A stretch of 64,000 nucleotides of DNA, taken from assembly GCF_025742995.1 (NCBI RefSeq), contig NZ_JAOVQM010000002.1:62001-126000 (forward strand). Reading direction: 5' to 3'. Positions 35,382 through 43,381 of the stretch are shown one piece after another. Position 1 is the stretch's first letter. The number at the start of each line of letters is the position of its first letter. Source of the stretch: Paracholeplasma manati. GTDB taxonomy: Bacteria > Bacillota_I > Bacilli_A > Acholeplasmatales > UBA5453. The position numbers and the translations under genes are program-made. Under the pieces are notes generated by a model. It had not been told where the DNA came from, made no database searches, and saw only the letters and a list, made by a program, of their open reading frames with translations.

Positions 35382-36164
35382 TTGAGACTCTATTCTATCG
35401 CAAGTGGTTCCAGTGGAAATGCCACTTATATTGAACATGAAAATTTAAGAATATTGGTCGATGCAGGCATTAGCTTTAAGAAATTAAGCAACGCCTTGTT
35501 AAGTGAGAATTTAAGTGCCCTACATTTAACCCATGTACTGGTCACGCATGAGCATATCGATCATATCAGAGGAATGGAAACCCTATTTAATAATATAAAT
35601 GTACCGATATACACTTCATTTGGTACAGCAAAGTCGATGAAATACCTCGAAAATGACAAGTTTGCAGATAAGGTACGTATTATTGAGGCATTTTCTCCAT
35701 TCAGTATTGGCAGTTTAACCATTACACCCATTCCGTTATCACACGATGCGGCTGAACCTTTGGGGTTTATTTTCGAAACTAAAAACATCAAATTAGGATA
35801 TGTTACCGACACAGGCTACATCAGGGAAGGTTTAATTGAACCATTAACCAATTGTGACTTTTATTATTTTGAAGCCAACCATGACCCAGTGATGTTGAAA
35901 AACTCTAATCGTCCGTATCCAACCATCCATAGAATTTTAACCGAACGTGGTCATTTATCAAATGAAGACTCTGCCTACTATTTGTCAAAAATGATTGGAC
36001 CAAGAACTAAAGGTGTCATCATGGCACACATTTCAGATGAATGTAATACCATTGACAAAATTAGATCAACCTATCAAACTGTATTTAAAGCAAACCAAAA
36101 GTCTTTCGATACTTTAAAGGTATATTATGCATCTCAAACACCGCTTGAGGTGATTGAATTATGA
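35382..36164 (+). CDS. walJ: WalJ/YycJ-type metallo-beta-lactamase-fold nuclease
   Basis: MBL-fold hydrolase of the YycJ/WalJ family, shown in other species to be a DNA exonuclease linked to replication and repair. The metal motif is VTHEHIDHIRGM (HxHxDH), with SHDAAEPLG, TDTGYI and MAHIS downstream. 260 residues. Starts with TTG, supported by ggtgat directly upstream and the promoter. In Firmicutes it follows the walRK genes and precedes rlmH; here walRK is absent but the pairing with rlmH is kept. Confidence 0.9.
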   Translation: MRLYSIASGSSGNATYIEHENLRILVDAGISFKKLSNALLSENLSALHLTHVLVTHEHIDHIRGMETLFNNINVPIYTSFGTAKSMKYLENDKFADKVRIIEAFSPFSIGSLTITPIPLSHDAAEPLGFIFETKNIKLGYVTDTGYIREGLIEPLTNCDFYYFEANHDPVMLKNSNRPYPTIHRILTERGHLSNEDSAYYLSKMIGPRTKGVIMAHISDECNTIDKIRSTYQTVFKANQKSFDTLKVYYASQTPLEVIEL

Positions 36165-36607
36165 AATTAACGTTGATTTGTGTCGGAAAAATGAAACAAA
36201 CCTATCTAAAAGACGCTATTCAAGACTATGTCAAACAAATGCCCTATCCTTTTGAAATAGTTGAAGTTCAGGATGAAAAAGAATCGAGTGGAATGGTAAT
36301 TGAGGAGAAGCGAATTCTTTCTAAAGTGAATCCAAATGATTTCGTTATTGGTCTGGCAATCAAAGGTGACATGTTGTCCTCCGAGCAATTCGCAGATAAG
36401 CTCGATCGATGGATGACCTACGATAAAAAGGATTTGACTTTCATCATTGGTGGTTCATATGGATTTAGCGAAGCCGTTTATCAACGATGCAATTACTTAT
36501 TATCGTTCTCAAAGATGACATTTCCTCACCAATTGATGCGTCTCATTCTTGTTGAACAAATCTATCGTGGGTTTCAAATTTTGAAGAATCATCCTTATCA
36601 CAAATAG
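36161..36607 (+). CDS. rlmH: 23S rRNA (pseudouridine1915-N3)-methyltransferase
   Basis: SPOUT-class methyltransferase acting on pseudouridine 1915 in helix 69 of assembled ribosomes. FIIGGSYGFSEAVYQR forms part of the knot SAM site, and SFSKMTFPHQLMRLILVEQIYRGFQI is the diagnostic C-terminus. 148 residues. Overlaps the upstream gene by ATGA. Confidence 0.95.
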   Translation: MKLTLICVGKMKQTYLKDAIQDYVKQMPYPFEIVEVQDEKESSGMVIEEKRILSKVNPNDFVIGLAIKGDMLSSEQFADKLDRWMTYDKKDLTFIIGGSYGFSEAVYQRCNYLLSFSKMTFPHQLMRLILVEQIYRGFQILKNHPYHK

Positions 36608-36633
36608 AAACCACAGTACAGTGGTTTTATTTA
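36608..36633 (+). terminator. Terminator of walJ-rlmH
   Basis: 7-bp stem (36608-36614 with 36621-36627), 6-base loop, short T-rich tail. Weaker than others here. Confidence 0.6.
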
Positions 36634-36750
36634 TAGAAAACTGTCTTTACTATGTAAAAAGGTAAAAATCATTATATATTATGCATATAAAAATACGGAT
36701 AAAAATAATAAAAAAGCATATTATATAATTTTAATGAAAGGTGAGAAAAA

Positions 36751-37389
36751 ATGTATAAATATCTAATCTGGGATTTTAATGGTACCATCTTAGATGACTT
36801 AGAACTATGCCTAGATTTATTAAATGTGATGTTAGAAAAACAAAACAAACCCAAACTTGATGTGCCTGCCTATAAGCATGTATTTGGTTTTCCAATCAAA
36901 GATTACTATATTCAAGCGGGATTAACTTTTGATTCTTGGTCTTTCGATCAAATGAGTCAGTTTTTCATTGAAAGATATCAACCGGCCAGTTTTGAATGTC
37001 AAATTCATAAAGGTGTCATCGAAACCTTACAAGCCAGCATCCAAATGGGGTTAAAAAACATTATTTTATCGGCTTCACAAACAGATAACTTGATTGAACA
37101 AACTAAGATTTTAAATATCTTCCAGTATTTTGATTATATTATTGGTACCGATAATATCAAAGGTCAAGGCAAAATTGAACGTGGCATTCAACTGATGAAA
37201 GAAACGGGGATTGACCCTAACTCCTGTCTTTATGTAGGTGATACCATTCATGATGCCGAAGTAGCGAAGGCATTGGGTGTAAAAGTATTATTGTATACTG
37301 GTGGACATCAATCTGAAGCACGCTTAAGAACTGTAAATGAAAGAATTATTTATGAAATTAGTGATATAATTAATGTTATAAAGGGGTGA
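36751..37389 (+). CDS. HAD-superfamily hydrolase, phosphoglycolate phosphatase-like
   Basis: 212 residues with HAD motifs: WDFNGTILDD (motif I, the second Asp is Asn), ILSASQTD (motif II Ser), and YVGDTIHDAEVAKALGVK (motif IV). The cap insertion lies between motif I and II, subclass IA. The Asp-to-Asn change after the nucleophile is a known natural variant in this subgroup, though it can lower phosphatase activity. Substrate unknown. Preceded by AT-rich DNA with TATAAT at 36724-36729. Confidence 0.82.
   Translation: MYKYLIWDFNGTILDDLELCLDLLNVMLEKQNKPKLDVPAYKHVFGFPIKDYYIQAGLTFDSWSFDQMSQFFIERYQPASFECQIHKGVIETLQASIQMGLKNIILSASQTDNLIEQTKILNIFQYFDYIIGTDNIKGQGKIERGIQLMKETGIDPNSCLYVGDTIHDAEVAKALGVKVLLYTGGHQSEARLRTVNERIIYEISDIINVIKG
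37362..37370 (+). promoter_or_regulatory. Extended -10 promoter of mscL inside the HAD gene
   Basis: TGATATAAT lies in the last codons of the HAD gene, 28 bases before the mscL ATG. Confidence 0.5.
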
Positions 37390-37397
37390 GTTTTCCT

Positions 37398-37865
37398 ATG
37401 AAATTCATTAAGGGTTTTAAAACGTTTATCAGTAGAGGTAATGTATTGGATTTGGCTGTTGGGGTCATCATGGCAACCGCGTTTGGTAAGATTGTCACAT
37501 CTGTCATCAATGACATTTTATTCCCGTTGATTGCTGCATTATTAGGCGAAGCTGATTTTAAAGACTTGGTTTGGCGTGTTAGACAAATCGGAACCGACGC
37601 GATTACAGGTGATCCAATTTATGCGACAGTTAAATATGGTAACTTTATTCAAGTGACATTTGAATTCTTGTTGATTGCCTTATTCATTTATATTGTTGTC
37701 GTTCAAATCGTAAAAGGTCAAGCTAGAAAAGAACGTCTTGCTGAAGAAGAACGTATTCGAAAAGAAAAAGAAGCAAAAGATAATCCTCAACCGGTTGTAA
37801 GACCTGAGGATATCCTATTATTAGAAGAAATCAGAGACTTATTAAAGAAAAATAGCACGAAGTAA
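37398..37865 (+). CDS. mscL: Large-conductance mechanosensitive channel MscL
   Basis: Pentameric stretch-activated channel that releases solutes in hypo-osmotic shock. TM1 contains NVLDLAVGVIMATAFGKIVTS, the conserved pore-lining sequence; a periplasmic-type loop and TM2 (FEFLLIALFIYIVVV) follow, then a charged C-terminal helix bundle. 155 residues from ATG 37398 (SD aaggggtgag upstream); the open frame from GTG 37386 would start inside the SD. Confidence 0.95.
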   Translation: MKFIKGFKTFISRGNVLDLAVGVIMATAFGKIVTSVINDILFPLIAALLGEADFKDLVWRVRQIGTDAITGDPIYATVKYGNFIQVTFEFLLIALFIYIVVVQIVKGQARKERLAEEERIRKEKEAKDNPQPVVRPEDILLLEEIRDLLKKNSTK

Positions 37866-37876
37866 GTGCTTTTTTC
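37854..37876 (+). terminator. Weak terminator of mscL
   Basis: 5-bp stem (37854-37858 with 37866-37870) spanning the stop codon, T6 tail. Short stem, so readthrough into the next gene is likely. Confidence 0.5.
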
Positions 37877-37891
37877 ATAGAGGGAGTTTAT

Positions 37892-38785
37892 ATGGATAAA
37901 AATCTTTTTAAACAAAAAGTATATGACCAAGGTAGAGACCTTGAAGTAGCTATTTTCAACACTTTGTTTGAAGGTGATGAAAGAGAAATGGTTGCATATG
38001 CGTTATCAATTTTCCAAAACAAGGATGGTGGTTTTGGGCACGGACTAGAACCGGATTCAACCAATCCCAATTCTTCACCATTTCAAACATCGGTTGCTCT
38101 TGAAATTTTATGTGATGTTGGCTTTCGAGATGATAACCTAGATGAGTACACCAAGGATCTCATTAATCGTGCTTTTAAATACTTGTTAAAAACACTTGAA
38201 AATGATTATTGGCCATCCACGGTACCATCCAACAATGATTTCCCATGTGCGATATGGTGGATGCATGACCCAAACAAAAAACAGACCATTAATCCGACTG
38301 GCAGTATTTTAGGATCCACATTATTACTTGCAAATAAATCCACCAATGGATATAAAACTGCTCTGACACAAGCCATTCAACATTTAAAACGATATTTGAA
38401 TGAACCATGTCATGAGAAACATGATTTGGCTGTTCTTGCTAGACTATACCATGCACTCAAAGAAGTAGAACCTCAGTGTGAGCTCTTAGGTGCATTCAAA
38501 GAGAAATTATTTAAAGAAATACAAGAATCTATAGATCCTGTTGACCAATGGAAAGGGTATGCGACCATGCCTTTTGATTTCCCTCTAGACGATGACAACT
38601 ATGGTATTGATCCGACTATCCTATCAGCATCGGTGGATTATTTAAAGAGAACACTAAAGAACAACTATTGGGAACCTTCATGGCAATGGTACAAAGATGA
38701 AGATACCTTCGAAATCCAATCCATCAAATGGCATGGTATATTAATTAATAAATTCTTATCGTACATCTCACATATTCAAAAATAG
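37892..38785 (+). CDS. Alpha/alpha-toroid protein resembling prenyltransferase/terpene cyclase repeats
   Basis: 297 residues. The segment IFQNKDGGFGHGLEPD has the QxxDGGFG pattern of the QW/prenyltransferase repeat, and weaker copies appear later (DDDNYGIDP, NNYWEPSWQWY). No signal peptide and no DXDD cyclase motif that I can see. Function unknown; a soluble toroid-fold enzyme or binding protein. SD agggag precedes the ATG. Located just upstream of the aromatic operon but with its own reading direction and no evident functional link. Confidence 0.55.
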   Translation: MDKNLFKQKVYDQGRDLEVAIFNTLFEGDEREMVAYALSIFQNKDGGFGHGLEPDSTNPNSSPFQTSVALEILCDVGFRDDNLDEYTKDLINRAFKYLLKTLENDYWPSTVPSNNDFPCAIWWMHDPNKKQTINPTGSILGSTLLLANKSTNGYKTALTQAIQHLKRYLNEPCHEKHDLAVLARLYHALKEVEPQCELLGAFKEKLFKEIQESIDPVDQWKGYATMPFDFPLDDDNYGIDPTILSASVDYLKRTLKNNYWEPSWQWYKDEDTFEIQSIKWHGILINKFLSYISHIQK

Positions 38786-38786
38786 A

Positions 38787-38815
38787 TTGTATTTGAAGCA
38801 TTTCTGTGATAATAT
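38787..38815 (+). promoter_or_regulatory. Promoter of the aromatic amino acid operon
   Basis: TTGTAT (38787-38792), 17-base spacer, TAATAT (38810-38815), inside the string TGTGATAATAT. Transcription would start near 38822, just ahead of the leader-peptide SD. Confidence 0.6.
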
Positions 38816-38841
38816 ATTTTCAAAAAGAAGGCTTGATTTAT

Positions 38842-38889
38842 ATGCAAACGACTCAAATTAGATTTTCCTATTACTATTATTATATTTAA
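38842..38889 (+). CDS. Tyrosine-rich leader peptide (attenuator peptide)
   Basis: A 15-codon frame encoding MQTTQIRFSYYYYYI, then TAA. Codons 10-14 (38869-38883) are five consecutive Tyr codons (TAT TAC TAT TAT TAT); one Phe codon precedes. An SD-like agaagg (38826-38831) lies 10 bases upstream. It is too short for automatic gene calling. Its position, 118 bases before the DAHP synthase gene and immediately before alternative hairpins, is that of a regulatory leader peptide sensing charged tRNA-Tyr. Confidence 0.85.
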   Translation: MQTTQIRFSYYYYYI

Positions 38890-38979
38890 AGGAATGCAAA
38901 CACATTCCTTTTTATTGGTGAACATAATAGGAAATGTGCTAATTGATGAACTTCTTATCCTTAGGACATTCCTAAGGAT
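38888..38979 (+). promoter_or_regulatory. Tyrosine attenuator with competing RNA hairpins
   Basis: Segment 1 is AAAGGAATG (38888-38896). Segment 2 is CATTCCTTT (38903-38911), pairing 9 bp with segment 1. Segment 3 is AGGAAATGTG (38929-38938). It can pair with CACATTCCT (38901-38909) in segment 2, or with ACATTCCT (38966-38973) in the loop and right arm of the terminator, each with one bulged A. Model: a ribosome stalled at Tyr codons leaves segment 1 free, 1:2 forms, segment 3 is free and opens the terminator; with ample Tyr the ribosome covers segment 1, 2:3 forms and the terminator folds. Confidence 0.8.
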
Positions 38980-38992
38980 TTTTTATTTTTTA
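38957..38992 (+). terminator. Attenuator terminator upstream of DAHP synthase
   Basis: Perfect 9-bp stem (38957-38965 with 38971-38979), 5-base loop, followed by T6-A-T6. It precedes the SD of the first structural gene, so it must be bypassed for operon expression. Confidence 0.9.
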
Positions 38993-39007
38993 AAGGAGAG
39001 AACAACC

Positions 39008-40030
39008 ATGATTGTACAAATGAAACCCCAAGCAACAAAAGAGCAGTTTAAACGTATTTCTGATTTTTTAGTATCCAAAGGCTTTGGTATTAAGGATGCG
39101 TCTTCAGACACGAATATAGTGTTTGGGATCATTGGGGATACCAAGAGTTTAAATCCAACTGACTTAGAAGCATTCGAAGGTGTCTTCCAAGTCACACGAG
39201 TTTCGACCCCTTATAAATTGGCTAGCCGATCATTTAAGAGAGAAGACACCATCATCAAAGTTAGAGAAAACATATTTATTGGTGGTGATCAATTTGTCGT
39301 TATGGCAGGACCATGTTCAATAGAGTCTTTTGAAAACACCGATGAAATTGCAAAAGCGGTCAAAGCATCCGGTGCCACCATTTTGCGTGGTGGAGCATTC
39401 AAGCCTAGAACCAGTCCATATGCTTTCCAAGGGATGGGACTAGAAGGTTTAAAAATCATGCGTGAAGTAGCCGACAAATATGACTTAGCGGTTGTCTCTG
39501 AAATCATGAGTGAAGATATGATTGAAGCATTTGAACCATATGTCGATATTTACCAACTTGGTGCACGCAACATGCAAAACTTCCACCTGCTAAAACAACT
39601 AGGTGCGAGAACCAAAAAACCAATTCTATTGAAACGTGGTCTATCAGCAACCATCGAAGAATGGTTAATGAGTGCGGAATACATCATGGCTTCAGGCAAT
39701 GAGAATGTCATCTTGTGTGAACGTGGGATACGCACATTTGAAAAATATACCCGTAATACTTTAGATATCAGTGCCGTACTCGCAATTAAAGAATTATCAC
39801 ATTTACCAGTCATCATTGACCCTTCACACGCAGCTGGTAAATACTCCATGATTGAAAAATTATCGATGGCGAGTTACGCAGTAGGTGCGGATGGACTCAT
39901 TGTAGAAGTACACCCAGATCCTGAACACGCCATGAGCGATGGGGCACAATCACTTAAGCTTGAAAAGTTTGACCACATGATGAAAGAACTTAATAAGCTC
40001 TCTGATGTCCTCGACAAAAAAATAAAATGA
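39008..40030 (+). CDS. aroF: 3-deoxy-7-phosphoheptulonate (DAHP) synthase
   Basis: First step of the shikimate pathway: PEP plus erythrose 4-phosphate to DAHP. It belongs to the type I-beta class, with an N-terminal ferredoxin-like domain of about 70 residues as in Thermotoga, then a TIM barrel with AGPCSIES, LRGGAFKPRTSPYAFQG, LGARNMQNF, LLKRGL, and the metal/substrate region DPSHAAGK and VEVHPDPEHAMSDGAQSL. The N-terminal domain is the usual site of Tyr feedback inhibition. Start ATG 39008 has SD aaaggagag. 340 residues. Overlaps tyrA by ATGA. Confidence 0.95.
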   Translation: MIVQMKPQATKEQFKRISDFLVSKGFGIKDASSDTNIVFGIIGDTKSLNPTDLEAFEGVFQVTRVSTPYKLASRSFKREDTIIKVRENIFIGGDQFVVMAGPCSIESFENTDEIAKAVKASGATILRGGAFKPRTSPYAFQGMGLEGLKIMREVADKYDLAVVSEIMSEDMIEAFEPYVDIYQLGARNMQNFHLLKQLGARTKKPILLKRGLSATIEEWLMSAEYIMASGNENVILCERGIRTFEKYTRNTLDISAVLAIKELSHLPVIIDPSHAAGKYSMIEKLSMASYAVGADGLIVEVHPDPEHAMSDGAQSLKLEKFDHMMKELNKLSDVLDKKIK

Positions 40031-40845
40031 AAATCTTCATTGCGGGATTAGGCCTCATTGGGGGAAGTTACGCTGAAGGGTTAACCCAAAAAGGGTATGA
40101 AGTATATGGGTACAACAGAACCAAAGAATCCGAATTGATTGCTATTGAAAGAGGCTATATTAAAGATGCAGGACTAAAATACCTACCACTTTGTGAAGTG
40201 GTTATTTTAGGTTTCTATCCACAACTCAATGTAACGTTTTTAAATGAACACAAACATTTATTGAAACCTGGTCATATCATTACGGACGTTGCAGGTACCA
40301 AAGTAGAAATGATTCCTCAGATAGAGGCTATATTACCAAAGGGTGTGTCCTATGTATCTCACCACCCAATGGCTGGTAGAGAAACCAGAGGGATAGAACG
40401 AGCGGACTGCAATATGTTCAAAGGTGCAAACTTCTTGATTACACCTTCTGCACATTCAACTTTAGAGAGTATTGAAGTTATAAAACAACTCGGTAGAGAT
40501 TTGGCATTTAAGAAAATAACCATCATTGATCCTAAACGTCACGATCAACTCATCGGATTCACTTCTCAGTTACCACATGCCATGGCGGTAGCTTTGGTGA
40601 ATAGTGATGCATATGAAGAGACTTCAAGCTTCACTGGGGATTCATTTCGTGATTTAACCAGAATCGCTATGATCAATGAAGTTTTATGGACAGAGCTCTT
40701 TTTTGAGAATAAGACCATATTGATTGATGAAATAGAGAAGTTTGAACGTGAGCTAGACAAAATCAAACAAGCGCTTAACGATAATGACAAAGTATCTCTA
40801 GCAAACTTGTTCATTCAATCTACCAAAAAAAGGAGTGGTTTCTAA
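40027..40845 (+). CDS. tyrA: Prephenate dehydrogenase
   Basis: NAD(P)-dependent oxidation of prephenate to 4-hydroxyphenylpyruvate, the committed step to tyrosine. Rossmann motif IAGLGLIGGSYAEGL, the second strand YGYNR, DVAGTKVEMI, and HHPMAGRETRGIERAD containing the conserved active-site residues. 272 residues, monofunctional and without an ACT domain. Placed second in the operon behind the Tyr-codon attenuator, consistent with tyrosine as the sensed end product. Confidence 0.92.
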   Translation: MKIFIAGLGLIGGSYAEGLTQKGYEVYGYNRTKESELIAIERGYIKDAGLKYLPLCEVVILGFYPQLNVTFLNEHKHLLKPGHIITDVAGTKVEMIPQIEAILPKGVSYVSHHPMAGRETRGIERADCNMFKGANFLITPSAHSTLESIEVIKQLGRDLAFKKITIIDPKRHDQLIGFTSQLPHAMAVALVNSDAYEETSSFTGDSFRDLTRIAMINEVLWTELFFENKTILIDEIEKFERELDKIKQALNDNDKVSLANLFIQSTKKRSGF

Positions 40846-41888
40846 TGAGAATACAAATGAGTTTAGAAAAACAATCATATGACATATTATTAGACCACAA
40901 AGCGATTTTACAGTTGCCATATGAAATTAAAAATATCTATAAAGGACAAAAAGTTTTTATCGTAACAGATGAAAATGTATACAAGTTCTACGCTAATACA
41001 CTCAAGTCGTTATTGGCAGAGTTTAACGTCTCATTTGTCGTGGTTGCTCCAGGAGAACAGGCAAAATCATTGGCCATTTATGAATCTGTTATCGATACTT
41101 TGATGGAACAAGATATGAAGCGTTCAGACTTGTTGATTGCATTTGGTGGTGGTGTCATTGGTGATTTGGTGGGTTTCGTAGCCTCTACTATGTATAGAGG
41201 TGTACCATACATACAAATTCCTACCACATTATTAGCACAAGTAGACTCATCGGTTGGCGGGAAAACCGCTATAAATAGCCATAAAGGAAAAAATATGATT
41301 GGTACATTTTATCAACCAAAGCTTGTCATTATCGATCCAGATTTTTTAAGAACATTACCAAATTTTGAATACAAAAATGGGATGGCTGAAGTGATAAAAT
41401 CAGCTTATATCGGGGATGTCGTTTTACAAGAGAAATTATTCAAAGGCCAAATAAAAACGCTAGAAATGATTGAAAGAGCGATTTTAGTGAAAAGAAACGT
41501 AGTACTCAAAGATGAGTTCGACTTAAACGAGCGAATGTTTCTAAATTTCGGACATACGTTTGGTCATGCCCTAGAGAAACAAAGTAATTATGAAATCGCA
41601 CATGGGTTCGCAGTTGCAGAAGGCATGTTAATGGCAGTCCATATTGGCGAAAAACTAGGTATCACACCTAAACATATTCAAAAAGATTTAAGGATGATTC
41701 TTGAAAAATATGACTTAGGTCTATTGAAATCGGATCCAGTAACATTGATAGACGATGTATTCTATGATAAAAAGAACACACATGGTGAGTTAAAAATGAT
41801 CTTCATCACTGACATAGGAAAACCAGTCATTCAACCAGTATCAAAGGAGGCTCTATATGAATGTTATCATTCACAAGCCTCTAAGTGA
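40845..41888 (+). CDS. aroB: 3-dehydroquinate synthase
   Basis: Converts DAHP to 3-dehydroquinate using NAD+ and a divalent metal. GGGVIGDLVGFVAS (NAD loop), PTTLLAQVDSSVGGKTAIN, and the metal ligands in GHTFGHALE and HGFAVAEGM are present. 347 residues, normal. Starts as TAATG on the tyrA stop with SD aggagtgg, and overlaps aroA by 32 bases. Confidence 0.95.
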   Translation: MRIQMSLEKQSYDILLDHKAILQLPYEIKNIYKGQKVFIVTDENVYKFYANTLKSLLAEFNVSFVVVAPGEQAKSLAIYESVIDTLMEQDMKRSDLLIAFGGGVIGDLVGFVASTMYRGVPYIQIPTTLLAQVDSSVGGKTAINSHKGKNMIGTFYQPKLVIIDPDFLRTLPNFEYKNGMAEVIKSAYIGDVVLQEKLFKGQIKTLEMIERAILVKRNVVLKDEFDLNERMFLNFGHTFGHALEKQSNYEIAHGFAVAEGMLMAVHIGEKLGITPKHIQKDLRMILEKYDLGLLKSDPVTLIDDVFYDKKNTHGELKMIFITDIGKPVIQPVSKEALYECYHSQASK

Positions 41889-43119
41889 AGGCACGCTTGA
41901 AGTCGTTCCTAGCAAATCCATTACACATCGCGCATTGATTGCAGCCGCGCTTGCAGAAGGAAGAAGTCTCATCAAGAGACCACTTGAATCCGAAGACACA
42001 GAAGCAACAATCAATATGCTTAGAGCGTTGGGTGTTAAGATTGAAAAGACACCTGAAGGAATTGTTGTTGAATCCAATGGTATTCAAAAACCAACAGAAA
42101 TTTTATTCGCAAATGAGTCTGGTTCTAGTTTAAGATTCTTAGTACCAGTTGCACTTTTGTCGGAAGCTGAAGTTACCTTTGATGGCAAGTCTGGGCTACG
42201 AAAAAGACCCATTTCTGAGTATTTAAAGGTATTTGATCAAATGGGCATCGAATATACCCAATTTGGTGAAAATTTACCCATTAAAATAAAGGGCAAAATG
42301 GTACCTGGTGAGTACACAATTTCAGGTAACATTTCTAGTCAATTTGTGACTGGTTTACTATACGCTTTACCCCTACTAAAAAGTGACTCAAAACTGATCT
42401 TATCGACACCTCTTGAATCAAAGGATTATGTCGATATGACGATATCAATCCAAAGTCAGTTCGGCGTTAAAATTGAAGAAATTGAAAACGGATATTTTAT
42501 CAAGGGAAATCAAAAATATTGCGAAAAAACGTTTGAAGTATCAGGTGATTTTTCACAAGCTGCATTCCACATTGTCGCAGGAATTTTAGGTGCAAATATC
42601 ACACTATCCAAAATTGAGCAAAACACCCAGCAAGCGGACGAAAAAATTCTAAATATTGCAAAAATGATGGGCGCTGACATATTTTATGAAAATGGCACCA
42701 TTAAGCCAATAACAGGTATAACCTACGGTAGAGTGATTGACTTATCACAATGTCCAGATATAGGACCGATAATGGCCGTGCTATGCGCTTTATCGGAAGG
42801 CACATCACATATAATTAATGCTTCAAGACTCAGAATTAAGGAATCTGACCGTATTACAGCCATCACAACTGAGCTAAATAAACTTGGTGCGAAGATTAGT
42901 GAGACTAAGGATGGCATGATTATCGAGGGTGTTAAAAACTTCAAATCAAATATGAACTTATATTCATGGAATGATCATCGTATCGTGATGGCTTTATCCA
43001 TAGCCGCCATCAAAACAGATGGACCTATACGTATCACTGGGGCGGAAGCCATTAATAAATCCTATCCCACTTTTTTCGAAGATTATGTTAAACTGAAAGG
43101 GGTAATCTCTTATGAATAA
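41857..43119 (+). CDS. aroA: 3-phosphoshikimate 1-carboxyvinyltransferase (EPSP synthase)
   Basis: Joins PEP and shikimate 3-phosphate. SKSITHRALIAAALAEG, NESGSSLRFLVPVAL, GDFSQAAFHIVA, CPDIGPIMAVL and LRIKESDRI match the family. 420 residues. Start ATG 41857 has SD aaaggagg 5-7 bases upstream, within the end of aroB. Overlaps the chorismate mutase gene by 8 bases. Confidence 0.95.
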   Translation: MNVIIHKPLSEGTLEVVPSKSITHRALIAAALAEGRSLIKRPLESEDTEATINMLRALGVKIEKTPEGIVVESNGIQKPTEILFANESGSSLRFLVPVALLSEAEVTFDGKSGLRKRPISEYLKVFDQMGIEYTQFGENLPIKIKGKMVPGEYTISGNISSQFVTGLLYALPLLKSDSKLILSTPLESKDYVDMTISIQSQFGVKIEEIENGYFIKGNQKYCEKTFEVSGDFSQAAFHIVAGILGANITLSKIEQNTQQADEKILNIAKMMGADIFYENGTIKPITGITYGRVIDLSQCPDIGPIMAVLCALSEGTSHIINASRLRIKESDRITAITTELNKLGAKISETKDGMIIEGVKNFKSNMNLYSWNDHRIVMALSIAAIKTDGPIRITGAEAINKSYPTFFEDYVKLKGVISYE

Positions 43120-43381
43120 ACTAGAACAAGCACGTATTAAAATAGATGACATTGATCGACAATTGGCAGAACTGTTTAAGCTGAGAATGCAAGCTGTTCA
43201 AGATGTATTGTCTTATAAGAAGGATAATCATCTACCCGTTCTAGACACAATACGCGAATCATCCATGATTGAGAGAAATGTCAGTCGTTTTGATTCCAAG
43301 GCACTTGAACTGTACTATGTTCAGTTTTTAAATTCTATTCTAGAGATATCACGAAAGTTTCAGGAGGATCATTATGAATAG
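43112..43381 (+). CDS. Chorismate mutase, AroQ type
   Basis: 89-residue all-helical AroQ-class enzyme converting chorismate to prephenate, the substrate of TyrA. IDDIDRQLAELFKLRMQAV and YKKDNHLPVLDTIRES carry the N-terminal Arg/Lys active-site residues; Glu and Gln are expected in the third helix. It is monofunctional, not fused to DAHP synthase or prephenate dehydratase. SD aaggggt lies in aroA; overlaps aroE by 8 bases. Confidence 0.88.
   Translation: MNKLEQARIKIDDIDRQLAELFKLRMQAVQDVLSYKKDNHLPVLDTIRESSMIERNVSRFDSKALELYYVQFLNSILEISRKFQEDHYE

Noticed and set aside
36780-36792. HAD motif I with DFN instead of DxD as a sign of an inactive pseudogene
   Set aside because: DxN variants (WDFNGT/WDWNGT) occur in intact members of this subgroup and the other motifs are present.
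38888-38914. First leader hairpin as a stand-alone terminator
   Set aside because: The stem is good but the T-run is short and broken by A; it is better read as the 1:2 hairpin of the attenuator.
38894-39007. ATG at 38894 in frame with DAHP synthase, giving a 38-residue N-terminal extension
   Set aside because: Its only SD-like bases (aaagga) touch the ATG, it lies inside hairpin segments and the terminator, and the DAHP synthase family starts at MIVQMKP with a good SD at 38992-39000.
38821-39007. T-box riboswitch as alternative regulator of the aromatic operon
   Set aside because: The leader is under 190 bases, there is no AGGGUGGNACCGCG element and no stem I with a specifier loop; a Tyr-codon peptide explains the structure better.
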